Shown here piece after piece: positions 16,172-24,720 of a stretch of 64,000 nucleotides of DNA (positions are counted from its first letter, which is position 1; every line of letters begins with the position of its first letter). Under the pieces are notes generated by a model. It worked only from the letters and a program-made list of their open reading frames with translations. It was not told the origin of the DNA and did not search any database. Origin of the DNA: Blastococcus colisei (GTDB taxonomy: Bacteria > Actinomycetota > Actinomycetes > Mycobacteriales > Geodermatophilaceae). Where the stretch lies: contig NZ_VFQE01000001.1 of NCBI RefSeq assembly GCF_006717095.1, forward strand, positions 3,844,001 to 3,908,000, given 5' to 3'. The position numbers and the translations under genes were made by a program.

Positions 16172-16666
16172 CTACCAGCCGAGGGTGCCGGGCTCGCCCT
16201 TGAAGGGCCCGACGACCTCGTCGGTGATCCAGCCGCCGTAGAAGCCACCGGCCTGCGGGCGGACGTGCTCGCCGTCGAGGGTCGCCCGGCCGACCCGGCC
16301 GGGATAGAAGGCGACCGCACCCCGCAGGTGCTCGAAGCCGCGGGTGGGGTCCTCGTAGGACCAGCCGACCGCCGGGAAGCGGCGCCCGTCGACGACGGCG
16401 TCCCAGTAGGTCGCCGCGCCCTTCCACTCGCACCACGAACTGCCCGAGGCCTGCTCGAGCACGCCGTCGGCGACGTCGTCGCGGGGGACGTAGTAGACCG
16501 GCGGGTGGCTGGTCTCGCAGACGCGGACCGCGCGCACGGTGTCGGCGACCACGCGGCCACCGATCTCGACGACGACCCGCTTCGGGATTCGGTCCGCCGA
16601 CGGCGGGCGGGGGTAGTCCCAGACCGACTCCTGGCCGGGACCGACGGGATCGCGGCGCCGGGGCAC
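16172..16666 (-). CDS. DUF427 domain protein
   Basis: A 164-residue protein with the DUF427 signature: RVCETSHPPVYYVP, SSWCEWKG, ATYWD and a late WSYEDPTRGF. The fold is beta-rich and the function is unknown in the literature I recall. It starts four bases after the DUF3618 gene, so the two are co-transcribed. Confidence 0.85.
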   Translation of the reverse strand: MPRRRDPVGPGQESVWDYPRPPSADRIPKRVVVEIGGRVVADTVRAVRVCETSHPPVYYVPRDDVADGVLEQASGSSWCEWKGAATYWDAVVDGRRFPAVGWSYEDPTRGFEHLRGAVAFYPGRVGRATLDGEHVRPQAGGFYGGWITDEVVGPFKGEPGTLGW

Positions 16667-16670
16667 CGGA

Positions 16671-16925
16671 TCAGTCGTTGCGGTGCCGGATCTTCTGGAC
16701 GACGACGACGGTGACCAGCAGCCCGACGGCGGCGACCGTGGCCTGGCCGGCGGGCGTCTGCAGGAAGCGCTGGACGGCGAGCCTGCCCTTGGCCTTGATG
16801 CGCGTCGGGCTGGTCCGGTAGGTCAGCTGGTCCAGGGTGGCGGCCAGCGACTCGCGGGCGGCGTCGATCTCCAGCTGGATCTGTCGTGGGTCGCGAGGCA
16901 CGGCGACAGCCTGCCAGACGTTCAT
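16671..16925 (-). CDS. Small DUF3618 membrane protein
   Basis: An 84-residue protein with the DUF3618 pattern RDPRQIQLEIDAARESLAATL, then TRIKAKGR and one membrane helix (about 60-77). A GTG at 16901 giving PRDPRQI near the N-terminus is an alternative start. A longer DUF3618 paralogue is encoded at 53673-54341. The family usually accompanies phage-holin-like and stress genes in actinobacteria; here its partner is DUF427. Confidence 0.82.
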   Translation of the reverse strand: MNVWQAVAVPRDPRQIQLEIDAARESLAATLDQLTYRTSPTRIKAKGRLAVQRFLQTPAGQATVAAVGLLVTVVVVQKIRHRND

Positions 16926-16973
16926 CGGTCCAGCTCGCCCGGGAACGGCAGCGACACCCGCGTGGGGTACTTC

Positions 16974-16979
16974 TAGACT
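16974..16979 (+). promoter_or_regulatory. -10 box of tRNA-Leu
   Basis: TAGACT ten bases before the tRNA 5' end matches the actinobacterial TANNNT consensus. Confidence 0.55.
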
Positions 16980-16989
16980 CCTGCGCTGA

Positions 16990-17070
16990 GCGGGAGTGGT
17001 GTAACGGCAGCCACGCCAGACTTAGGATCTGGTGCCTTCGGGCGTGGGGGTTCGACTCCCCCCTCCCGCA
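16990..17070 (+). tRNA. tRNA-Leu (anticodon UAG)
   Basis: The 81-base cloverleaf has acceptor GCGGGAG/CTCCCGC with A73, anticodon stem CCAGA/TCTGG around loop CTTAGGA (anticodon TAG), a long variable arm (TGCCTTCGGGCG) typical of class II leucine tRNA, and T arm GGGGG-TTCGACT-CCCCC. CCA is not encoded. It reads CUA and other CUN codons. No integrated element is seen at its 3' end. Confidence 0.97.
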
Positions 17071-17089
17071 CCGAGACGGCCGGGTGCCG

Positions 17090-19087
17090 TCAGCTGCGGA
17101 GGACTCCCCGGGTGGCGTCGTACCAGCCCTCCAGCTCCGACGCCGGCATCGGTCGGGCCAGGTGGTATCCCTGCGCGAGATCGCAACCGGCCGCCCGGAG
17201 CCGCTGCCAGGTGGCCTCGTCCTCGACCCCCTCCGCCACCGTCGTCAGGCCGAGGTTGTGCCCGAGCTCCACGACCGCGCGGACGATCAGCGCGTCGCTG
17301 CGGTCGGTGGTCATGGAGGCGACGAACGAGCGGTCGATCTTCAGCTGGTGGATCGGCAGGTCCTTGAGGTGCGCCAGCGACGTGTAGCCGGCACCGAAGT
17401 CGTCGATCGACAGCGTGATGCCGGCGTCGGCGAGCCGGCCGAGGATCTGCTGCGCCCGGGCGGGGTCGGCCATGATCGCGCTCTCGGTGACCTCCAGTTC
17501 CAGGCAGGCGGCCGGCACTCCGCGGCGGACGAGCAGTTCCAGCACGTCGTCGACGAAGCCGTCGTCGAGCAGGTTGCGTGCGGAGACGTTGACGGCCACC
17601 TGCAGCGTTCGACCCTCCGCCTGCCAGCGCGCGCACTGGGCCAGCGCGGTGTCGATGACGTACCGGGTCAGCGGGTGGATCAGCGGCGTGCGCTCCGCGA
17701 GCGGGATGAACAGCGCCGGCGGGATGATCCCGCGCTCGGGATGCTGCCAGCGCACGAGGGCCTCGACGCCGCAGACCTCCTCGCTGACCATCGCCATCTT
17801 GGGCTGGTAGTGCAGCACCAGCTCACCGGAGTCGATGGCCCGGCGCAGCTCACCGAGCAGGCCGAGACGTTCCGGGCTGTGGTCGTCCAGCCCCGTGTCG
17901 AAGACGCACACGCCGACACCACGGTCCTTGGCGGAGTACATGGCGATGTCGGCATTGCGCAGCAGCGACTCCACGTCGCCCCCGTCCACCCCCGAGAGCG
18001 CGATGCCGATGCTGGCGTCGACGTCCAGGGTGGCGCCCTCGGCCTCTATGGGAGCCTCCATCGCGGCCTGCGCCCGGGCTGCCAGCTCGAGAGCGGCGTC
18101 CGCCCCATGCACGTTCGGCAGCAGGATGGCGAACTCGTCGCCCCCCAGCCGGGCCACGGTGTCCGTGGCCCGCACCGCACCCAGCAGCCGCTCGCCGACG
18201 ACCTGCAGCACGACGTCGCCGTACGCGTGCCCCAGCGTGTCGTTGATCTCCTTGAACCGGTCGAGGTCGATCAGCATGAGGGCCACGGTTCCCGGGCCCG
18301 CGGCTGCCGCGTCCAGCGCTGCTGCTGCACGCTGGCGCAGCAGCGTGCGGTTCGGCAGTCCGGTGAGGGCGTCGTGCAGGGCCTGCTGCCGGTTCTCCTC
18401 GGCCCGCGCGGCCGTTTCGCGGCGACTGCGATGCAGGACGGTGGTGCACCAGGCGACCAGCGCCAGGCCGACACCGAACACGGCCGGCGTCACCCACAGC
18501 AGCACCTGGTGGGCGCCGCGCAGGTCGGCCAGCGCTTCGTCGGCGGCACTACGGTGCTCCCACACCTCGGCCTGGACGACCTCTTCGACGGCGTCGAAGT
18601 GCACCTCGACGTGCTCCTCCTCGAACTCCTCTGCAACGGTCGGGTCGGTGCGAGCCACGTCGAGAAGTTCCGCGACCGTCGCCTCGTACCGGGCCTGCAA
18701 CCCCAGCCAGCGCTCCAGCTGCTGCAGATCCTCGCCGTGCGCGGTGCCGATCCCCCGGAGCGCTTCACGGGTGGCCCCGGCGGCCGCCTGGTACGCGGCT
18801 CGTGTCCCGGCGTCGTCCTCGACGACGAGGTCGTCGACGAGTTCCTCCTGCATCGCCAAGGACTGCTCGGCCGCATCCGCCAGCTCCGAGACCTCGACGC
18901 TGAGCTCTGCCTCGGTCGCGGCAGCGGCGTTGGTGATCGCCGCACCCACCGAGAAGACGGTGAGCACCAGCAGGACGGCGACGAGGCCGGCCGAGGCCGT
19001 GTGAGCCGAGAGCCGCAGCCTCCGTCCCGCGCTATCCGCGGTCCGCCGCTCCCTCGAAGCGGGGACAGCGGTCGGCTGGCTCGTCAT
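17090..19087 (-). CDS. Membrane sensor GGDEF-EAL protein
   Basis: A 665-residue bifunctional-type c-di-GMP protein. TM1 (about 33-52) and TM2 (about 193-215) enclose an extracytoplasmic, mostly acidic helical sensor of about 140 residues rich in Glu and Ala. GGDEF is intact at 315-319 with I-site RATD five residues before; EAL is intact at 442-444, with IDDFGAGYTSL, LKIDRSFV and AEGVED all canonical. Unlike the EAL domain encoded at 2037-4676, the KID motif is complete, so it can probably hydrolyse c-di-GMP. The 3' end abuts tRNA-Leu on the opposite strand. No signal can be assigned. Confidence 0.94.
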   Translation of the reverse strand: MTSQPTAVPASRERRTADSAGRRLRLSAHTASAGLVAVLLVLTVFSVGAAITNAAAATEAELSVEVSELADAAEQSLAMQEELVDDLVVEDDAGTRAAYQAAAGATREALRGIGTAHGEDLQQLERWLGLQARYEATVAELLDVARTDPTVAEEFEEEHVEVHFDAVEEVVQAEVWEHRSAADEALADLRGAHQVLLWVTPAVFGVGLALVAWCTTVLHRSRRETAARAEENRQQALHDALTGLPNRTLLRQRAAAALDAAAAGPGTVALMLIDLDRFKEINDTLGHAYGDVVLQVVGERLLGAVRATDTVARLGGDEFAILLPNVHGADAALELAARAQAAMEAPIEAEGATLDVDASIGIALSGVDGGDVESLLRNADIAMYSAKDRGVGVCVFDTGLDDHSPERLGLLGELRRAIDSGELVLHYQPKMAMVSEEVCGVEALVRWQHPERGIIPPALFIPLAERTPLIHPLTRYVIDTALAQCARWQAEGRTLQVAVNVSARNLLDDGFVDDVLELLVRRGVPAACLELEVTESAIMADPARAQQILGRLADAGITLSIDDFGAGYTSLAHLKDLPIHQLKIDRSFVASMTTDRSDALIVRAVVELGHNLGLTTVAEGVEDEATWQRLRAAGCDLAQGYHLARPMPASELEGWYDATRGVLRS

Positions 19088-19192
19088 AGGGGCTGGCGTC
19101 CTCGTGTCCGGCGGGTCGCCCGATGCGGCCGCGCACCCGGGACATCGGCGGGAGGACGCCGCACCTGCAACGGCGCCGAGGCAGACCTCCCC

Positions 19193-20161
19193 CTATCGGG
19201 GGAACGACCTAGGAAGCTCGACGCGCAGGTCGATCGCGGCCGACGGCGTGTCCGGATCGTCGTCGTCCACGACGGCCAGCAGGTGCACGTGTCCGTCGCG
19301 GACCTCGCGGAGCGCCAGCCCCTCGACCTTGTGCACGTGGCCGTCCACCTCGGGGATCGGCGCGACGGCCAGCACCTCCTCGCCGTCCACCAGCGCGAGC
19401 GCCGTCGCGACGACCGGCCCGTCGTCGACCGCGTTGGGGCTGTCCTCCGCCGCCGCGCTCAGGAGCACCCGGCCGTCGGGCAGCGTGACCGCGTCGGTGA
19501 CCGCCAGCCCGACGCCGTCGACCTCACCCAGGTCGTAGACGCGCGGCGACCCGACGGAGACCGACGCCGCATCGGTGCGTCCGAGGACCACGGGAACGAG
19601 CTCCTGCAGCGGCACGTCCACGCTGGCGGAGGAGACGCCTGCGGCGAGGTTGCCGCGGTTGAACCAGCGCACCAGGTCGCCGTGCCGGCTCGCCCCCTCG
19701 AGGTTCAGCTGGTCCATCGGCAGGCCGAGCCGGGCGGCGACGTGTGCGTACAGCGGACCGAGACCGGTCACCTGGACCTGCGGCTGCCCGTCGACGAGTC
19801 GCACGAGGGCGCCACGCATCCGTCGATCCGTCGAACCAGACCCGAGCAGGAGGACGGCGGGCTCGCCGTCGACCTCGGCGGGGCAGGCCACCTCGAGGTC
19901 GGGCTTGAGGCGCTTGGTGCCGGCGGCCTCGGTGAACCGGTCGAGGCCCGCCACGGGCGGCAGCACCCGCACCGGTGTCACCGAATCCTCGTGCAGCCAG
20001 GCAGCGACGGTGGCGTCGTCCTGCGCCACGAGCCAGCCCGCGCCCAGCGGCGCGATGCCGGAGGCGGCGGTCACCGGCGACCCGTCGTCGAAACGCAGCG
20101 CCCTGACCTCGTCCACGTAGATGAGCACCGGCGCTCTGTGCCCGGGGAGCGGCGAGCGCAC
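19193..20161 (-). CDS. Uncharacterised beta-rich protein
   Basis: A 322-residue protein that I cannot assign with confidence. It has no signal peptide or membrane helix. The pattern (LLLGSGST, GALVRL, LNLEGASRHGDLVRWFNRGN, LSAAAEDSPNA, HKVEGLAL, AVVDDDDP) suggests a beta-propeller similar to the DUF6929-type or phytase-like proteins, with acidic Asp/Glu motifs that could bind metal. The gene precedes a cupin gene by ten bases in reverse order (cupin downstream), so they may share an mRNA. Confidence 0.7.
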   Translation of the reverse strand: MRSPLPGHRAPVLIYVDEVRALRFDDGSPVTAASGIAPLGAGWLVAQDDATVAAWLHEDSVTPVRVLPPVAGLDRFTEAAGTKRLKPDLEVACPAEVDGEPAVLLLGSGSTDRRMRGALVRLVDGQPQVQVTGLGPLYAHVAARLGLPMDQLNLEGASRHGDLVRWFNRGNLAAGVSSASVDVPLQELVPVVLGRTDAASVSVGSPRVYDLGEVDGVGLAVTDAVTLPDGRVLLSAAAEDSPNAVDDGPVVATALALVDGEEVLAVAPIPEVDGHVHKVEGLALREVRDGHVHLLAVVDDDDPDTPSAAIDLRVELPRSFPR

Positions 20162-20171
20162 GCCTGACCGG

Positions 20172-20618
20172 TCAGCCCGGGTAGTCGCCCACGATCTCGG
20201 TGCCGTGCTCTGCCGCCAGCGCGACGAGCCGCTCAGGGTCGGCCAGCAGCTCCTCCTCCCCCGCTCGCACGACGGCCTCGAAGAAGTGCTCCATCCCCGC
20301 GGGCGAGACGACGGTCAGCATCCGCACCGCGTCGTCCCCGAGCCGCCGCAGCGCATGCGGCGTGCCCCGCGGCACGAGGAGGAACGCACCCGGCCCCGCC
20401 TCGGTCTCCGCGCCGTCCATCCACACCCCCGCCCGCCCGGAGACCACGTAGAAGGCCTCCTCCGCGCCGGTGTGGGTGTGCAGGGGCGTGCTGTCGCCCC
20501 AGAACTCCTCCTCGACCAGCCAGTACGCGCCGCCGGTCGCCGCCCCGTCGGCCTTCGTCGTGTACGTCGAGCCCAGCGCGGTCAGCCGCCGGCCTTCCGT
20601 CGGTTCCAGCACGGGCAC
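20172..20618 (-). CDS. Cupin-domain protein
   Basis: A 148-residue single cupin. PLHTHTGAEEAFYVVSG is the first metal motif (His-x-His...Glu) and LVPRGTPHALR the second. GTG 20618 has GGAGGTGG just upstream, which fixes the start despite a longer open frame. The C-terminal helix region (EEELLADPERLVALAAEHG) resembles cupins that act on small aromatic or sugar substrates. It lies upstream of the uncharacterised gene at 19193-20161 on the same strand. Confidence 0.85.
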   Translation of the reverse strand: MPVLEPTEGRRLTALGSTYTTKADGAATGGAYWLVEEEFWGDSTPLHTHTGAEEAFYVVSGRAGVWMDGAETEAGPGAFLLVPRGTPHALRRLGDDAVRMLTVVSPAGMEHFFEAVVRAGEEELLADPERLVALAAEHGTEIVGDYPG

Positions 20619-20738
20619 GAGCCACCTCCGACCGCCGCCTCCAGCACGGACGCCCACCGTGCCGACGGCCGCGCCCGGCGTCAACCGCCTGACGGACCAC
20701 GGCTTCCGTCGCGCGGCGCCGCGGGGCATGCTCCGGCG

Positions 20739-21350
20739 ATGGGCCTCTACGGCAACCACCTGCGGCCCCGGCTGCACGCCTACGCGCTGGACGACCGCAT
20801 CACCGGCGAGGTGCGGGCCCGGGTGTGCGCCGGGCTCACCGGCGACGTCCTGGAGATCGGCTACGGCGCAGGGCTGAACCAGCCGCACCTGCCGGCCGCG
20901 GTGACCGGCGTGTGGGCGGTGGAGCCGTCGACGACGGCGCTGCGCCTGTCGCAGGAACGCCGGGACGCATCAGCAGTTCCGGTCGTCGTCGCCGGCGACG
21001 ACGCGCAGTTCCTCGACCTCCCCGACGACCGCTTCGACGCCGCGCTCTGCACCTGGGTCCTCTGCGGCATCCCGGATGCCGGCGCCGCGCTCGCGGAGGT
21101 GGCGCGCGTCCTCAAGCCGGGCGGGAGCCTGCACTTCGTCGAGCACGGTCTGGCCCCCGATGCGGGCGTCGTCCGCTGGCAGCGCCGCGTCAACGGGGTC
21201 AGCAGGGTTGTCTCCGGATGCCTCCTGGACAACGACGTCGACGCGTTGCTCGCCGCCTCCCCGCTGACCGTCACCGCACGCACCACCTGGTACGAGAAGG
21301 CGGCACCGAAGGCGGCCGGTCACATGTACGCGGGTCGCGCCACGGCCTGA
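20739..21350 (+). CDS. Class I SAM-dependent methyltransferase
   Basis: A 203-residue methyltransferase of the UbiE/COQ5-like class. Motif I is VLEIGYGAGLN, the acidic ribose contact is AVEPS, motif II is DAALCTWVLCGI and the post-motif is LKPGGSLHFVEHG. Proteins of this size often methylate lipids, quinones or small hydroxyl compounds. No partner gene indicates the substrate. The ribosome site is weak. Confidence 0.88.
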   Translation: MGLYGNHLRPRLHAYALDDRITGEVRARVCAGLTGDVLEIGYGAGLNQPHLPAAVTGVWAVEPSTTALRLSQERRDASAVPVVVAGDDAQFLDLPDDRFDAALCTWVLCGIPDAGAALAEVARVLKPGGSLHFVEHGLAPDAGVVRWQRRVNGVSRVVSGCLLDNDVDALLAASPLTVTARTTWYEKAAPKAAGHMYAGRATA

Positions 21351-21429
21351 CCGCCTCGTCCTCACCCGTCCGGGGTGGGAGGGGGCAGCGGTCCTCAGGA
21401 CGGGCGCCGGCCGGTCCGAACACCTGACC

Positions 21430-21696
21430 ATGACCACCCGCCCCTCCTCGGCCTCGTGGCTGCCCGCGGCGATCGCTCGCGCCGCCGTCGTGAACGCGCC
21501 TCCCGCCCAGGACGTCCCCCGCTCCGGCCGCCACAGCGCCCCCGAGGTGCCCGGCACGATGCGGATCGCCACCCCGGAGGGTCTGCTGCGTACCGGCCGG
21601 CACGCCGAGCCCGAGTGGAGCCGCGACCTGCACGACCCGAAGCGCGACGAGGCCGACTCGCTGTCGTGGCTGGGCTTCCGGCCCACCCGCCACTGA
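21430..21696 (+). CDS. Small hypothetical protein with duplicated GRHxxPE motif
   Basis: An 88-residue protein that I do not recognise. It is rich in Pro, Ala, Arg and His, with no signal or membrane segment. Two copies of a short motif, RSGRHSAPEVP (about 31-41) and RTGRHAEPEWS (about 54-64), and a C-terminal SLSWLGFRPTRH are visible. ATG follows a run CCTGACC with no strong ribosome site. The frame stays open with typical third-position G/C, which argues for coding; function unknown. Confidence 0.6.
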   Translation: MTTRPSSASWLPAAIARAAVVNAPPAQDVPRSGRHSAPEVPGTMRIATPEGLLRTGRHAEPEWSRDLHDPKRDEADSLSWLGFRPTRH

Positions 21697-21718
21697 GATC
21701 CAGCGCGGCGAACCTGAC

Positions 21719-22345
21719 TCAGCGCCGCGCGAGCACCCCGGCGAGCACCGGCACCAGGGCGGCGAAGGCCTGCCCGCGGTGGCTGCGCGCGTCCTTCTCC
21801 CCGGGGGACAGCTCCGCGGAGGTGACGTCGAGCCCTTCGGGCACGAAGACGGGGTCGTAGCCGAAGCCGTTGCTGCCGCGCTTCTCACGGATCAGCCGGC
21901 CGCGCCACTGCCGTTCGATGACCTGCTCCGCACCGTCGGGGGTGACCAGCGCGGCCGCGCAGACGAACGCCGCGCCCCGCCTCTCGTCGGGCACGTCGGC
22001 GACCTGCCCCAGCAGCAGGGCCGTGTTCGCGTCGTCGTCGCCGTGCCGGCCCGACCAGCGCGCCGAGAGCACGCCCGGCATCCCGTTGAGCGCGTCGACG
22101 GTCAGCCCGGAATCGTCGGCGACGGCGGGCAGCCCGGTGTGACGCACGGCCTCACGGGCCTTGAGCAGGGCGTTCTCCTCGAAGGTCGCCCCGGTCTCGG
22201 GCGCCTCCGGGTACTCCGGGACGTCCCGGAGGCCGATCACCTCCACGCCGGGGACGGCGTCCTCCAGCAGCCGCTGCAGCTCGGCCAGCTTGCCCGCGTT
22301 CCGGGTGGCCAGGAGCAGCCGGGTGGTCGCGCGAGCGCTGCTCAT
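21719..22345 (-). CDS. rdgB: XTP/dITP diphosphatase (RdgB/HAM1)
   Basis: Removes non-canonical purine nucleotides (dITP, XTP) from the pool. It is 208 residues. The family motifs are [50 protein letters not shown] and the final SHRGQAF. The ATG overlaps the TGA of rph (ATGA), giving translational coupling, the same order as in mycobacteria (Rv1340-Rv1341). Confidence 0.97.
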   Translation of the reverse strand: MSSARATTRLLLATRNAGKLAELQRLLEDAVPGVEVIGLRDVPEYPEAPETGATFEENALLKAREAVRHTGLPAVADDSGLTVDALNGMPGVLSARWSGRHGDDDANTALLLGQVADVPDERRGAAFVCAAALVTPDGAEQVIERQWRGRLIREKRGSNGFGYDPVFVPEGLDVTSAELSPGEKDARSHRGQAFAALVPVLAGVLARR

Positions 22346-23079
22346 CGATGCGCCGCAGGTGAGGACAAGGCGTCGGCCTGCAGCCGGGTCAGCTCGCCGC
22401 ACCCCGCGACGGCGAGGTCGAGCAGCGCGTCGAGCGTCCTGCGGTCGAAGACGGCCCCCTCGGCGGTGCCCTGCACCTCCACGAAGTTGCCGTCGCCGGT
22501 GCAGACGACGTTCATGTCGGTGCCGGCCGTCACGTCCTCCTCGTAGGCGAGGTCCAGTCGAGGCTCGCCGTCGATGACGCCGACGCTCACGGCCGCCACC
22601 GACTGCACGATCGCCGTCGGGCGGGCCAGCTTCTTCCGCTCCCCGAGCCACGAGACGGCGTCGGCCAGTGCGACGTAGGCGCCGGTGATCGCCGCGGTGC
22701 GGGTGCCTCCGTCGGCCTGGAGGACGTCGCAGTCGATGGCGATGCTGTTCTCACCCAGCGCGGCGAGGTCGATGGAGGCGCGCAGCGAACGGCCGATGAG
22801 CCGGCTGATCTCGTGGGTCCGCCCGCCGATGCGCCCCTTGACCGACTCCCGGTCGCTGCGAGTGTGGGTCGCGCGCGGCAGCATCGAGTACTCGGCGGTC
22901 ACCCAGCCCAGCCCGGAGCCCTTCCGCCAGCGGGGCACGCCCTCGGTGACGCTGGCCGCACAGAGCACCCGCGTCCGGCCGAACTCGACGAGCACGGAGC
23001 CTTCCGCGTGGTCGAGCCAGTTGCGGGTGATGGTCACCGGGCGGAGCTGGTCGGCGCTTCGGCCGTCGGGGCGAGTCAC
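22342..23079 (-). CDS. rph: Ribonuclease PH
   Basis: Phosphorolytic 3' exonuclease that trims tRNA precursors and forms a hexamer. It is 245 residues. Motifs include [66 protein letters not shown] and [19 protein letters not shown] 23079 lies eight bases after a TACTCT -10 box. It is followed directly by overlapping rdgB. Confidence 0.97.
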   Translation of the reverse strand: MTRPDGRSADQLRPVTITRNWLDHAEGSVLVEFGRTRVLCAASVTEGVPRWRKGSGLGWVTAEYSMLPRATHTRSDRESVKGRIGGRTHEISRLIGRSLRASIDLAALGENSIAIDCDVLQADGGTRTAAITGAYVALADAVSWLGERKKLARPTAIVQSVAAVSVGVIDGEPRLDLAYEEDVTAGTDMNVVCTGDGNFVEVQGTAEGAVFDRRTLDALLDLAVAGCGELTRLQADALSSPAAHR

Positions 23080-23087
23080 GGGAACCG

Positions 23088-23093
23088 AGAGTA
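23088..23093 (-). promoter_or_regulatory. -10 box of rph-rdgB (near-leaderless)
   Basis: TACTCT on the minus strand, eight bases before GTG 23079, with no Shine-Dalgarno between them. Confidence 0.45.
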
Positions 23094-23156
23094 GATGGCC
23101 CGTGATCGCGGCCTGCCGGCGTGCACGCGTCGGCAGGCACGGCCAAGATCGACCGC

Positions 23157-23561
23157 ATGCGATCGGAGCTGCGTGCGGTCCGGACCGGCGGCGCCCCCGT
23201 GGTGGTGGACCTGACCGACGAGTGCGCCGGCTTCGTGAAGGAGGAGACCGACGGGCTGCTGCAGGTGTTCGCCCCGCACGCGACCGCCGGCATCGCCATC
23301 CTGGAGACCGGCGCGGGCAGTGACGACGACCTGCTGGCCCAGCTCGACGAGCTCCTCCCCCGCGACGACCGCTGGCGGCACCGGCACGGCAGCGCCGGCC
23401 ACGGCCGCGACCACGTCCTCCCGGCGTTCGTTCCGCCGCACGCCACCGTTCCCGTGCTCGAGGGCCTGATGCAGCTGGGCACCTGGCAGCGCATCTGCCT
23501 GGTCGACACCAACGTGGACAACCACACGCGCCACGTCCGGTTCTCCTTCCTGGCCGGCTGA
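23157..23561 (+). CDS. YjbQ/UPF0047 family protein
   Basis: A 134-residue member of the YjbQ family, for which a secondary thiamine-phosphate synthase activity has been reported in E. coli. Conserved elements are [12 protein letters not shown], the [11 protein letters not shown] segment with metal-binding-type His residues, VPPHATVPV and the C-terminal [22 protein letters not shown] 23157 is preferred to an in-frame upstream start. It is divergent from rph and 57 bases before bcp. Confidence 0.9.
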   Translation: MRSELRAVRTGGAPVVVDLTDECAGFVKEETDGLLQVFAPHATAGIAILETGAGSDDDLLAQLDELLPRDDRWRHRHGSAGHGRDHVLPAFVPPHATVPVLEGLMQLGTWQRICLVDTNVDNHTRHVRFSFLAG

Positions 23562-23618
23562 CCCGATCCCGCCGCCCCCGGTGCCCGCCCACGGGCCGGA
23601 CACGGCAGGATGCCGGAC

Positions 23619-24119
23619 ATGAGCGAGACCGACAGCGGGCCGGGCACGGCGCCCGTCCGCCTCTCCCCCGGCGACCCGGCACCGGCCTTCACCCTTCCCG
23701 ACGCCGACGGCACGCCGGTGTCGCTCGCCGACCACCGCGGTCGCCGCGTGATCGTGTACTGCTACCCGGCGGCGTTGACCCCGGGCTGCACCACGCAGGC
23801 CGTCGACTTCACCGCGGCCGCGGGCCACCTGGCCGAGGCCGGCCTGGACATCATCGGGATCAGCCCCGACCAGCCGGAGAAGCTGCTGCGCTTCCGGGAG
23901 AAGGAGGAGCTCGGCATCACGCTGGTCTCCGACCCCGAGAAGGCCGTGCTCCGGGCCTACGGCGCATACGGGCCGAAGAAGCTGTACGGCAAGGAGGTCG
24001 TCGGCGTGATCCGCTCGACCTTCATCGTCGACGCCGAGGGCCGTATCGAGCAGGCCTCCTACAACGTCAAGGCGACCGGCCACGTCGCCAAGCTGATGCG
24101 TGACCTGGGCATCGACTGA
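23619..24119 (+). CDS. bcp: Peroxiredoxin, Bcp/PrxQ type, apparently 1-Cys
   Basis: A thiol peroxidase that reduces peroxides with thioredoxin-like partners. It is 166 residues from ATG 23619 (GCAGGA eight bases before; an ATG at 23610 overlaps that site). The peroxidatic Cys is in [12 protein letters not shown]. The resolving Cys that PrxQ enzymes often have five residues later is Val here, so an external thiol or the Cys in VYCYP must resolve it. [17 protein letters not shown] and [10 protein letters not shown] are standard. Confidence 0.93.
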   Translation: MSETDSGPGTAPVRLSPGDPAPAFTLPDADGTPVSLADHRGRRVIVYCYPAALTPGCTTQAVDFTAAAGHLAEAGLDIIGISPDQPEKLLRFREKEELGITLVSDPEKAVLRAYGAYGPKKLYGKEVVGVIRSTFIVDAEGRIEQASYNVKATGHVAKLMRDLGID

Positions 24120-24151
24120 TGGGACACGACCGGCGGGACGTGGACTGATCC

Positions 24152-24637
24152 TCACGCCCGCCACGTCCCGGGACGGGGCTGGCACTCGGGCCCGCACGGA
24201 TAGCCGTCGTCCCACGGGAACATGCCGTCGGCGTGGTCCCAGGTGAGCTGGTAGGCGGGCACCGAGTACTCGGCCGGCCGCTCGTAGAACCGGTTCGCGG
24301 CCAGGAGCACCTCACCCGCGTTGGGCAGGCGCTCGACGACGAGCCGCCCCTCGTGGTCGGGCCAGGTCAGCAGCTCGCCGGCCACCAGGTCGCGTCCGTC
24401 GGCCACCATGCCCGCGACCCGGCCGAGCATCGCGTGCGCCGTCCCGGCCCCCACCCCGACGACGACCACCTCCGGGTGGCCGAGGCCGAACAGCCCGATG
24501 GTGTAGCCGAAGGCCGGCTCGCCGGGCTGCTCGCCCTCGCCGACGTACTGGACCGCCCAGCGGTGGGCCCGGATGGTCTGCGCGAGGTGGGCGTCCTCCT
24601 GGTCCAGCCAGGCGATGGTCTGCGGGTCGCTCGTCAT
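24152..24637 (-). CDS. DUF4262 domain protein
   Basis: A 161-residue protein with the DUF4262 pattern [19 protein letters not shown] and the end [18 protein letters not shown]. Function is unknown. It is on the same strand as the LigD polymerase gene upstream, with 83 bases between. An inverted repeat (GGGACGTGG 24135-24143, CCACGTCCC 24161-24169) overlaps its 3' end and could end transcription of bcp and this gene. Confidence 0.87.
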   Translation of the reverse strand: MTSDPQTIAWLDQEDAHLAQTIRAHRWAVQYVGEGEQPGEPAFGYTIGLFGLGHPEVVVVGVGAGTAHAMLGRVAGMVADGRDLVAGELLTWPDHEGRLVVERLPNAGEVLLAANRFYERPAEYSVPAYQLTWDHADGMFPWDDGYPCGPECQPRPGTWRA

Positions 24638-24720
24638 GCGCCACAGCGTCCGCCGCAGCACCGACAGAACGCCCGGTCGGCCGCGGACCTGTGGATCGAG
24701 GTCGGACCTGGGGACGGCGG

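Noticed and set aside
16971-17090. tRNA-Leu as an integration site
   Set aside because: No integrase and no repeated tRNA 3' end found in the window.
16886-20167. 1093-residue plus-strand frame spanning the tRNA and the second GGDEF-EAL gene
   Set aside because: Would cover a tRNA and reads as Arg/Gly/Asp/His-rich shadow sequence.
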